Part shown: positions 24,376 through 34,262 of the stretch, one piece after another
Layout: each line of letters begins with the position of its first letter
Numbering within the stretch: the first letter of the stretch is position 1
NCBI RefSeq assembly: GCF_000002985.6
Contig: NC_003279.8
Location: forward strand, 9,796,001-9,860,000
Direction of reading: 5' to 3'
DNA from: Caenorhabditis elegans
Lineage: Eukaryota; Nematoda; Chromadorea; Rhabditida; Rhabditidae
DNA length: 64,000 nucleotides
Made by a program: the position numbers and the translations under genes
Notes under the pieces: generated by a model
What the model was told of the DNA's origin: nothing
Seen by the model: the letters and a program-made list of their open reading frames with translations, nothing else
Databases searched by the model: none

Positions 24376-24413
24376 TTCCAGAAGGTTCTAGAACATTCCA
24401 GAATTTTCTCGAG
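24376..24413. promoter_or_regulatory. Extended heat shock element array
   Basis: Alternating TTC and GAA triplets are spaced exactly 5 bp apart: TTC 24376, GAA 24381, TTC 24386, GAA 24391, TTC 24396, GAA 24401, TTC 24406, then GAG 24411. Weaker units continue (TTC 24416, GAC 24421, TTC 24426), and another GAA-TTC-GAA-TTC set lies at 24435-24453, three bases out of register. HSF-1 trimers bind three inverted nGAAn units; at least seven consecutive perfect units are present. HSEs next to minisatellites are known in C. elegans Helitrons. Whether HSF-1 binds here is inference. Confidence 0.75.
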
Positions 24414-24454
24414 CTTTCCAGACGATTCTATATAGAACATTTCTCGAATTTTCT

Positions 24455-25325
24455 AATATCCCTTCAAAAGACAAAAAGTCAATTTTTCCTAAACTACAGT
24501 AATCCTACAGTACTCCTACAGTACCTCTACAGTACTACTACAGTACCCCGACCACATCTCATCACTAACCTCAAACCAATATCCCTTCAAAAGGCGAAAA
24601 GTCAATTTTTCCCAAACTACAGTAATCCTACAGTACTCCTACAGTACCTCTACAGTACTACTACAGTACCCGACTACATCCCATCACTAACCTCAAACCA
24701 ATATCCCTTCAAAAGACAAAAAGTCAATTTTTCCTAAACTACAGTAATCCTACAGTACTCCTACAGTACCTCTACAGTACTACTACAGTACCCCGACCAC
24801 ATCTCATCACTAACCTCAAACCAATATCCCTTCAAAAGGCGAAAAGTCAATTTTTCCCAAACTACAGTAATCCTACAGTACTCCTACAGTACCTCTACAG
24901 TACTACTACAGTACCCGACTACATCCCATCACTAACCTCAAACCAATATCCCTTCAAAAGACAAAAAGTCAATTTTTCCTAAACTACAGTAATCCTACAG
25001 TACTCCTACAGTACCTCTTCAGTACTACTACAGTACCCCGACCACATCCCACCACTAACCTCAAACCAATATCTCTTCAAAAGGCGAAAAGTCAATTTTT
25101 CCTAAACTACAGTAATCCTACAGTACTCCTACAGTACCACTACAGTACTACTACAGTACCCCGACCACGTCCCACCACTAACCTCAAACCAATATCCCTT
25201 CAAAAGACGAAAAGTCAATTTTTCCCAAACTACAGTAATCCTACAGTACTCCTACAGTACCTCTACAGTACTACTACAGTACCCGACCACATCCCATCAC
25301 TAACCTCAAACCAATATCCCCCCAA
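24455..25325. repeat. 122/123-bp tandem repeat, about seven copies
   Basis: Units begin AATATCCCTTCAAAAG at 24455, 24578, 24700, 24823, 24945, 25068, 25191 and 25313. The first spacings alternate 123 and 122 bp. Forms with ACAAAAAG...CCCCGACC alternate with GGCGAAAAG...CCCGACTAC, so the left part is a 245-bp dimer. Inside each unit CTACAGTA recurs about every 10-11 bp, a repeat within a repeat. Confidence 0.95.
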
Positions 25326-25352
25326 CATCTTTAAACGCCTAGTCTCTTTACG

Positions 25353-25366
25353 CTGTGACGTCACAG
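25353..25366. promoter_or_regulatory. 14-bp perfect palindrome containing a CRE (TGACGTCA)
   Basis: CTGTGACGTCACAG is a perfect palindrome with a full cyclic-AMP response element core. It sits in the only short non-repetitive gap of the block, followed by three short GACTACA-like direct repeats (25366-25392). The sequence match is exact; binding by a CREB-type bZIP factor is inference. Confidence 0.4.
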
Positions 25367-25430
25367 ACTACAAAGACTACATAGACTACAAACTATGGAC
25401 ACACAGAATAAGCGCTTTATTAATAGTAAA

Positions 25431-27000
25431 AAATCAACCTATTCAGTTGACAATGGTTTTCTTTTATCAAATTTTTTAAAATTTTAAAGAAAACACAAAT
25501 CAACCTATTCAGTTGACAATGGTTTTCTTTTATCAAATTTTTTAAAATTTTAAAGAAAACACAAATCAACCTATTCAGTTGACAATGGTTTTCTTTTACC
25601 AAATTTTTTAAAATTTTAAAGAAAACACAAATCAACCTATTCAGTTGACAATGGTTTTCTTTTACCAAAATTCTTAGAATTTCAGAAAGAAAACACAAAT
25701 CAACCTATTCAGTTGACAATGGTTTTCTTTTACCAAATTTTTTAAAATTTTAAAGAAAACACAAATCAACCTATTCAGTTGACAATGGTTTTCTTTTATC
25801 AAATTTTTTAAAATTTTAAAGAAAACACAAATCAACCTATTCAGTTGACAATGGTTTTCTTTTACCAAATTTTTTAAAATTTTAAAGAAAACACAAATCA
25901 ACCTATTCAGTTGACAATGGTTTTCTTTTACCAAATTTTTTAAAATTTTAAAGAAAACACAAATCAACCTATTCAGTTGACAATGGTTTTCTTTTACCAA
26001 AATTCTTAAAATTTTAGAAAGAAAACACAAATCAACCTATTCAGTTGACAATGGTTTTCTTTTACCAAATTTTTTAAAATTTTAAAGAAAACACAAATCA
26101 ACCTATTCAGTTGACAATGGTTTTCTTTTACCAAAATTCTTAGAATTTTAGAAAGAAAACACAAATCAACCTATTCAGTTGACAATGGTTTTCTTTTACC
26201 AAATTTTTTAAAATTTTAAAGAAAACACAAATCAACCTATTCAGTTGACAATGGTTTTCTTTTATCAAATTTTTTAAAATTTTAAAGAAAACACAAATCA
26301 ACCTATTCAGTTGACAATGGTTTTCTTTTACCAAAATTCTTAGAATTTCAGAGAGAAAACACAAATCAACCTATTCAGTTGACAATGGTTTTCTTTTACC
26401 AAATTTTTTAAAATTTTAAAGAAAACACAAATCAACCTATTCAGTTGACAATGGTTTTCTTTTACCAAATTTTTTAAAATTTTAAAGAAAACACAATCAA
26501 CCTATTCAGTTGACAATGGTTTTCTTTTATCAAATTTTTTGAAATTTTAAAGAAAACACAAATCAACCTATTCAGTTGACAATGGTTTTCTTTTAACAAA
26601 ATTCTTAAAATTTCAGAAAGAAAACACAAATCAACCTATTCAGTTGACAATGGTTTTCTTTTACCAAAATTCTTAGAATTTCAGAAAGAAAACACAAATC
26701 AACCTATTCAGTTGACAATGGTTTTCTTTTATCAAATTTTTTAAAATTTTAAAGAAAACACAAATCAACCTATTCAGTTGACAATGGTTTTCTTTTATCA
26801 AATTTTTTAAAATTTTAAAGAAAACACAAATCAACCTATTCAGTTGACAATGGTTTTCTTTTATCAAATTTTTTAAAATTTTAAAGAAAACACAAATCAA
26901 CCTATTCAGTTGACAATGGTTTTCTTTTATCAAATTTTTTAAAATTTTAAAGAAAACACAAATCAACCTATTCAGTTGACAATGGTTTTCTTTTAACAAA
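25431..27000. repeat. 66-bp tandem repeat, about 24 copies
   Basis: ATTCAGTTGACAATGG recurs at 25441, 25507, 25573, 25639, 25707 and onward to the end. Most spacings are 66 bp; units with AAATTCTTAGAATTTCAG are 68 bp. Each unit has GTTTTCTTT facing AAAGAAAAC across an AT-rich stretch, and CAAC facing GTTG, so each copy can fold into two small hairpins. On the minus strand 66-bp copies give a 22-residue repeat (KENHCQLNRLICVFFKILKN type), but 68-bp copies break the frame. The array passes directly into the next duplicated segment. Confidence 0.96.
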
Positions 27001-27240
27001 AATCCTTTTTTTATTTGCCGTTGGTATTTGAAACAGGCAATTTTTTTTTTGAATTTTTGAAAAAAAAAAAAAGATTTTGTATTGAATCAAAAAAGTGAAG
27101 TTTTGAATAAAATTTAAAACTTCCACTCATCAATACGAAAATCCTTTTTTTAAAATTGCCGTTGGAATTTGAAACATGCATTTTTTTTTGAATTTTTTGA
27201 AAAAAAGTGTTTTGAATCATTTAATTCAAATGATTATTTT
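27001..27240. repeat. Two diverged direct copies of a ~100-bp AT-rich segment
   Basis: AATCCTTTTTTT, then GCCGTTGG-ATTTGAAACA, then a T tract with GAATTTTT and GAATC, occurs at about 27000 and again at about 27139. The copies are offset by roughly 140 bp and clearly related but unequal in length. No coding sense is apparent. Confidence 0.8.
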
Positions 27241-27310
27241 TTGTTTTTAAATTTTAAAATTTAGAGTTAAACTTGCAATTTTTCAAGTAAACTTTGATTT
27301 TTGTATATAC

Positions 27311-27821
27311 CTGGCTCCTCCTTTGGTGCTCCATCTTTGGCAGCCTGCTCCCTTCATTTCACGTCCTCCGCCAGCTCCATCCAACCACACTGGTCCCTGC
27401 TGATCCCTGCTGCTCCATGCTGTCCATCAGTGTCCCGCCAATTGAATCGACCACAAATTCTGAAAAAATATTATATTGAATCAAATAAAAAATATTAATT
27501 TTAAGAAAACAAAAATGTTTTTCAAATTTTGAAATTTGAAGTTTAAGGTGAACTTTTTCAACTTGCGAATTTTCAAACATGTGTACCTGGTTTTTCCTTG
27601 AGTGCTCCATCCTCGGCTGCCTGCTTCGACCAATCCACTTGCTCAACCAGGTCTTTCCAATGCATCCTTGTCTTCCCTCAGCACACCTCTCCTCACTGGT
27701 CTCCACTGATCCCTGCTCACTGCAGTTCCATGTTGCCAACCATTGTCTTGCCTATCGAATCCACCATTGGTATCCACCATTGACCATGACAGAAGATGAG
27801 AGGTTTTCAACACCTCGGACT
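27311..27821 (-). other. Duplicated exon-like module behind a TATA promoter (possible small spliced gene or decayed gene)
   Basis: On the minus strand two related segments each end in a good donor: 27821-27587 (CCAG then GTACAC) and 27459-27311 (CCAG then GTATATAC). The second is preceded by the acceptor TTTTTTCAG. Their 3' halves encode related peptides (QAAEDGALKEKPG and QAAKDGAPKEEPG), and their 5' halves also align. The second copy has an in-frame stop in the related frame, suggesting decay. Splicing the first to the second gives one frame from ATG 27665 through 27587, then 27459 to TGA at 27359, for 59 residues. I recognise no family. It may be a transposon-borne or satellite-borne transcription unit, a pseudogene or a non-coding RNA. 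Confidence 0.35.
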
Positions 27822-27842
27822 GAATTTTATACTGTTTTCCCG

Positions 27843-27851
27843 CCTTTTATA
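27843..27851 (-). promoter_or_regulatory. TATA box of the exon-like module
   Basis: The minus strand reads TATAAAAGG here. Thirty bases downstream is TCAGTCC, an initiator match with its A at 27821. Upstream are CAGCTG and a GC-rich CCGCCCACCC stretch. Spacing and order match a textbook RNA polymerase II core promoter pointing leftward into the repeat block. Confidence 0.5.
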
Positions 27852-28070
27852 TTGCAGCTGGGGTGGGTGGGCGGAGTTAAGTGAGGTTATTGGATTAGGC
27901 GGTCACGATTTTTTTATAAAGTTCGTTTATACTTTTTTAGGATAACATTTTTAGAACGTGATTGAACTTTCCTTTAATTTTAAATTTCATCGAGTTTACT
28001 ATTTTCCCCGCGACCTCACTTTTATGAAATGTCTCATTATATTCATTTTAAACTTTGTTTCATTTTGGGC

Positions 28071-28408
28071 GTCAAAAAATTTCGAAACCGCCAAGTTCAA
28101 GCAGAAAAAGTGAATTTTCAGTTATACCTTGTAGATTACAATTTATATGCAAAATTAATAGATTTTCCAAACTTTGAAAATTAATTTCTGGCTTCAAACT
28201 AACTTTTTTAGAAATTCCCGTAGCCATTTTGTAGCAAATTTTATGTTCTTTCAGAATTTGAAAACAAAATTTCAATAAATTTCGAAACCGCCAAGTTCAA
28301 GCAGAAAAAGTGAATTTTCAGTCATACCTTGTAGACCACAATTTATATGCAAAATTAATAGACTTTCCAAACTTTGAAAATTAATTTCTGGCTTCAAACT
28401 AACCTTTT
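28071..28408. repeat. Detached 1.7 copies of the 200-bp satellite
   Basis: Sequence from ATTTCGAAACCGCCAAG onward resumes the 200-bp unit in the same orientation as the main array 4.3 kb to the left, with small private changes (TTATACC, GATTACA). It ends abruptly before TTTTCAGACGC. A ~16-bp imperfect hairpin, AGACGCTTAGCGGTCT, follows at 28410-28426. Confidence 0.95.
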
Positions 28409-31400
28409 CAGACGCTTAGCGGTCTAGTCTTAAAAAACAGTTTGGGAAATTTTCGAAAAAAAAAATCTGAAACTTGCCCAAAATATTTTCAGATTTTATT
28501 CAACAAGTAGACATTTTCCAAAAAGTTTCCAGAATGTCTGGACACCCCAAGACTCCTTAAAATTACTGAAATTCTTGAAAACACTTTTGGAATAATTGTA
28601 CTGACGCTGAGACTCTCTCAACTTGAGAGCAGAAAAAAAGTATCATGAAAAACTTCAGAAAGATTTTTTTTTCAGTCAGAAGTCAGACACTTGAATTTTA
28701 TCCGCAATTTTTGGAGCGGTTAAATTCTTGAAAAGCCAAAAAGTTATGAAGTGCCATAATTTATTTTGTTATGACAATAAATTTCAAGACCCTCTAGATC
28801 AAAATTAAATAATCTTTAGAAAACTTACTGTAGTCTGAAAACAATAATAACATTAACAAAAACACATTCTATTTCGTATTCTCTAGTTTTACGTCATAAT
28901 AAACTGAAAATCACAATGTTTTTGGCTGTAGTACAATAAGTTTAGGGAGCACTGTGATCTGCGGGAAATAGCAGATGGAAAACGATGAGAAGACGTCATT
29001 ATTTCTGAAAAAACAAGAACATTGAGTTCGATGATGCTGTTCATTCCTGAATTGACGTAAAAATCGAACAAAAAACAAAAACTGGAAATGAAATATTGTG
29101 ATTACCGAAAATCGGAAGGAAGGAAAGAACTCAGTGGGGGGTTCTTCATGTTTTCGTCGTCCGTTTCGTTCAGTTTGCATGTACTTTGTGTTTTCCACTT
29201 TGAGTCAGTGCAAATCGAAAAAGAAAGGGGCATTCCTGCATTTACTCTGCGTCTCCCAACTCATCAAAATGACAAATGTTCACTTTTTCTCTGGGTCATA
29301 TGTTTTTGTTCCAGAAATTCAACATTTTTGATCTATTGTTGTTGTTTTTCAAGCTGACCATTTTCCGGACTCATGACCTTTTGAAGCTTCTCGTCAACTC
29401 GAATGTGTAAGAAAATTCCAATTTCTATTTTCCTTTTTTGTGTTCCATTCATTTTCCCTATTTATCTTTAAATTTTAGAAATTTTCAAAGCTTTTGCGTT
29501 GTAATGTACTGTGATCACATCGGCTCTCCTCTACTCCCTGCCCTTACCCAGAAAACTCTTTTTTTGAAAATAGTTAAAAATAGAGATACAACAATAAAAA
29601 GTTAGCACATTTCTGTTGATTGGTTAAAAAGTGGTCGGAGCTGATCGCTGATTGGTTGCAGTTCTCACTTTGGAAGTTCGAACACGCAGATTAACCAAAA
29701 AGGCAACATCGAATTAAAAAAAACATTTTTAACTTAAATTTTAAACTAAAAACCTTGACATCTCTATATTGCAGATTTGATTCCAGCATTTGATTTTGAA
29801 TTATGTATATTCGGCAAACCGAACTAAGTTATTGAAAAACTAGAAACAGGAATTTATTGCAAAACTAAAATACCTTCCATCACAGCCTTCTGTATTGAAT
29901 TTCTAGACTAAAATGTGATCATTTGCACTCTTACTGTTTGTCTCGACCCAAACGATAGTGTAGCATGTGCTTTGTTTTCCTATGGCGTCGTCATTTATCG
30001 AGCGTTTTTTGTTTGAACAAACTTTGTGTTATGATGCTACGGTTTCTAGATTAACTGTACAGATTCATGTTTTTGAAAATATATTGCACGTTTCGCACAA
30101 GCTGCAGAACCCTTCAAGCAACCGCTTTTTTGTTATTCTTAGTTCAAGTTAGTTTATTTTTGGAAATTAAAAGAGCTCTTTTTTGGGAACTTTGAAATTG
30201 TAGAAAAACCTAGTGAGTGGACTCAAATCGGTAATTTCAGCCGGCCTAGACTTATTATGTTTCTAAGAATGAATTTCTGTGAAAAACTAAGAAAACTGGC
30301 AAATAACCCTCCGAAAATATTTCACAACACCAGTAGGGCACTCTCTTTTTTTTATTTATTTGATTTAGAGAGACATGATCACCTGTTATGATTTTTTGTG
30401 AGGGGGTGGAATGAATGACTCGTGTTTATTCGAATTGTATTCATTGTTTGATAACAACTCACTGTTGGCAGGACCGTATGTTGATTCAAATACATTGATT
30501 CTTGATAGTTTTTTGAGTGAAAGGGCTCGGCTTGAAATATGACCTGATTGTTTACGATATTGAGGTGCTTTTTGGAGATCTTGTTTCTTTTTGCTTGTAT
30601 ATTATGTTTTTATCCAAATCGAAAATAGCATGTTACATAGGGTTTTCCTAATGGACAATTATGTATCCTGTAAAATAAAAAGTCTTCTATGCAAGTTTGT
30701 AATTTTTTGGAAAGGTTCACTGTATTTTAAAACATACTTAGAAATTGAATGCATCTCTAAAATTTCATACGAAAAACAAAATGAATTATATTAATACTTT
30801 GGTGCAAATTCAATATTTTGCAGAAAACGAAACCTACTTCAAATTGCCATTTTTCCCGTTTTCTGTGAATTGAGCACACCGGAAGAATGCCTGCCTGATG
30901 CCTACCTGCTTACCATCTGGCTGAAATTTTTCGCACATTCAGGTGTAAGCAAAAATTCGCCTTGTAGGTAGGCAGACATTTTGTGCCTTCAAACAAGCTT
31001 ACTCAAAGCTGATATTCAAGGCATTTTTCTTTAATTTCAAAACGCCTCAAAAATTAAATGAAAAAGCACAAAAGTGAACAAATAACAGGTAACAAACCAA
31101 CATCATGTAAGTAACGAAACGTTGAAGGAGAATATTGAGGCGTCTCCTTCCCCGTAGAATATTTTTTCTTCAGCAAACTCTTCTGTTTTCTTGATTTTTA
31201 AAAATTCTCTAAAACACTTTTTTAATCCATTTTCCGGTTTCAGAGAATGTTCAAAGAATTGTCACATTTTCAACGACAAACTCTCTTGTCAGATAGTATT
31301 TCAGTCACGATAAGTACTCTCAAGTACCGTAACCTACCAAAAAACTTTCCATTTTCAAAATCAAGAATCATTGATTTTTTACATTTTGCTATCTCAATTA

Positions 31401-33826
31401 TTTCGTCGTTTCATTCGGTGCAAAAAACAGAGGTGGTTGTTTACGATCATAGGCACATTCTTTCTTTGCAAGAATGTACTTTTTGTTCTGCAAACAGAAG
31501 AATTCTATGAAATCAAGTGTGTATGATCTTTCAATGGGAAAATGCCCAATTTTTGGATTTTTTCTTTTTTTCTAATTTTCACGTATACGTATCACGTATA
31601 TCCTTCCTTAATCTGTAGTTGATGGGTTCGACTTCACATTTTGGATGCAAAACCTTGCTACAACTATTGTAGTTTCAGATATATTTCAAAATATTCTCTA
31701 CCAGACTATAACTAAGATTAAAAGAAAAGGCGAACAGATTTATTTGGATAGGTCTCGAAGCGAAAAAGTTGATAGAAGCATTCAAAAAATTTTTTGAAGT
31801 TTATTAAAAACCTTGAAGTCATAACGGAAACAAAGAAACTTGGTATGCCAGCAAAATAGAATATTCCAAGTATTTTAAAATAAAATTCTCATTTTTCGAA
31901 CTCTACCTTTGGGGGCAGCCTAAACCTATCTCCTGCCTACAAAAACCTGGCAAAATGATCACAAAAACAGTTAAGCAATGTTTAGTTTATGAAATAAAAA
32001 AACACAACTATTTTTTCAAACCTTATTCATCTAACAACCCATGAGTTGATAATTACCTTTGTTTTCAAGAAACTTATGATTCATTGCCAACATGTTGTTC
32101 TACATTTAGCTATGTTTTTGCATTTTTGAAAATTTAAAGATATATGTACATATGTGATAGCAATTTTTGAGTCTTGAACATATATGTCATTGTGTTGGCT
32201 ACCCTCGTGATTATTCAACAGTACTAGCTCAATCATCACCAATTACAAAGTATGGGAGGGGCCGATGTACGCCCTAATCAAGAGAAGTTCAAACGTTGTA
32301 GATATTTAAAAAAAAACACATAATTTCACTTCACCGTTCTTTCCTTGTTCCTTTTAAAAATGTGCATACTTTTTATGAACTTTATATATGTGTTCCTTTT
32401 TATTCAAAAGAGATCATACATCAATTCCATTCCAGGAAATCCTCCCTCTCTTCTTCCTTTTTCTTGCTTTTTGATGCCATCCTCCTTCTCTTAATTTCTC
32501 TTTCCCAATGTACCCAGATGCATTTTTTTCCATTTTTCAGACAATTTCCTACTTAAAAATATTTCAACTTATTTTTCAATTTTATTTTTAAATTTGCGTT
32601 TTATTAATCCTTTACACACTTGGAAAGTTTATAATTTATAAATGCTTTTTCATCTACAACATCTAAGAAATTTCTTCGAATGCATTACTATGTATTTTTA
32701 ACTTATTTTTTTATGTACCCGTATAAAATAAAATTTTTGAAAAATCTAAATAAAAAAATCAAATTTTAAATTAAGCATTCAAAAAGTGATGTGATTAGTT
32801 GAAAGTTCACCTGGATACGTCAATTATATTCTAAAATGGGCGGAGTCAGTTGTTTTCAGAAAAATATTTTTTATGTGCCAGAACTATCCATAGTTATCCG
32901 TAGAATATAGTCTACTTTGAGTTTTTCTTGCTGCAAAAATACTTTCAATTTTTAATGAATTCCCGTGAAGTTTTGAAGAGCAAAAAGGTACTTATGACGA
33001 TGTTGTGTTTGAAAACTTTTTCTACAAGATGTGGAACTTTTTTAGACTTTAAATATTCTTGATCTTTTGTACTCCGATATGGTTAACGAATTAGATTAAA
33101 ATATATATTAGCAGGGAACCTAGATCGTTTGAACTGAAAAGTTTTCAGTTAAAATTCACCATATTTATCTTTTCCCATAAATATTTTATTTTTTAATTAC
33201 CTTCTACAATTTTGTGTCCCCACGAGTCTAGCTTCCCAATCGAGCTGAAGTTTCTGTAGAATCTTCTCCCAATACTTTTCGTTAATATTTTAAGATATTA
33301 AAAATATAGAAAAATATTTTCTGTGATTGAAAATAATTGGAATTTGAGTTGGAACAACTGAAAAAGTTGTCAAAAGTTGTCTGAAAGTTGATTTGTCTTT
33401 TTTTCCTGCAATTGAGAACTTTGGGACAGTTTTTGAGTTTTTTCAGTTGTCCTCTCTGGTTTACTTTGAAGGACTACATGTTGGTAATGCTGATAACCCC
33501 TGATTCTAAAATCCTGAAAGATCTCACTACATATAAATGAAAATATGACTACAATTTTCACGAAAACACTCCAAAATATAAGATTGACAATAGCTAAAAC
33601 TTCGAAAAACTGGTGGGCGTTTGCCGAAGATTTTAGCATTCAGCAATATCGGCATTTGCTAGCTGCATATTAGTTCGGTTTCAGTGCAGCACTGGCGTGA
33701 GTCGTATCCCCATGTGAACTCATAATTAGTTTCTTGTAACCACATAAATACACCGAACTTAAAAATTCTTTTATTAAAATACAATACTAAAAGATTCCTT
33801 TTTGCTTCAGTTTCTCGACCATTTGC
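28409..33826. other. 5.4-kb region without a supported gene
   Basis: Short frames only, no consistent splice chains. It contains dispersed-repeat fragments: one with GCTGATTGGTTGCAGTTCTC near 29650-29680 (shared with zig-1 intron 2) and an inverted GCCTACCTGC / GTAGGTAGGC pair at about 30890-30970. The remainder is AT-rich intergenic DNA. Confidence 0.55.
33770..33775 (-). terminator. Poly(A) signal of the Lys-rich gene
   Basis: AATAAA on the minus strand, about 52 bases downstream of the stop codon at 33827-33829. Confidence 0.7.
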
Positions 33827-34262
33827 TCATTGAGCAGCACCGGCGCCTGGACCGAAATCCTCGTAGCCATCGTCCATTTTTGTCTTCTTGCCGTCCTCCT
33901 TCACAAGAACATCCATTCCACTTGGTTCGTTTTGCTGAAATTATTTCAATTATCAACTATTTTCAAGACTTAATCAATTTTAAAATTCAAATTGTTACCT
34001 TATTAGGATCTTCCTCCTTCTTTGCCTGATCCTTCGAAGCATCTTTTTTTGGTGTGGCAACAACCTTCTTCTCGGCTTCCTCTTTTGCCTTCTTCTCTTT
34101 CAACTCCTTTGCTTCCTTTGCCTCCTTTGATTTGTCCTTTTCATTCATATCCACCGAAGTTTGCGATTTGGAAATCGACAAATTTGACTTCTTCTTCGTT
34201 TTCGAAGTTTTCTTCTTGTCAACGCCGTCTTTCTTCGTATTTTTACTCTTTCCATTCGCCAT
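33827..34262 (-). CDS. Small Lys-rich hydrophilic protein
   Basis: Two exons, 34262-33999 and 33934-33827, join in phase 0 to 123 residues. The first 88 are extremely rich in Lys, Glu and Ala, with many short KKK/KEAKE runs, so a disordered or single-helical, probably nucleic-acid- or scaffold-binding protein is suggested. The last 35 (QNEPSGMDVLVKEDGKKTKM then DDGYEDFGPGAGAAQ) are less repetitive and end in an acidic, Gly/Ala-rich tail. I do not recognise a family and see no signal peptide or membrane segment. A TTTTCAG lies 31 bases before the ATG at about 34294, a good SL1 trans-splice site. AATAAA on the minus strand (33770-33775) follows the stop by about 52 bases. Confidence 0.85.

Noticed and set aside
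23796..24435. Long open frames on both strands (186 and 202 codons) through the 15-bp minisatellite
   Set aside because: They arise because the unit length is divisible by three and lacks stops. No signal peptide, splice context or unique flanking coding sequence supports a gene.
25420..27000. Minus-strand 22-residue repeat protein (KENHCQLNRLICVFFKILKN type)
   Set aside because: Copies of 68 bp break the frame repeatedly, and there is no consistent start; the conserved feature is the hairpin-forming DNA.
20831..27000. CRISPR array
   Set aside because: The repeats are directly tandem without unique spacers, and the genome is eukaryotic.
31615..31645. tRNA B-box-like GGGTTCGACTTC
   Set aside because: No A box or cloverleaf pairing at the required distance upstream.
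28409..33826. Possible microRNA hairpins
   Set aside because: Only short imperfect inverted repeats are seen; none has a convincing ~70-nt precursor fold or matches a worm miRNA I know.
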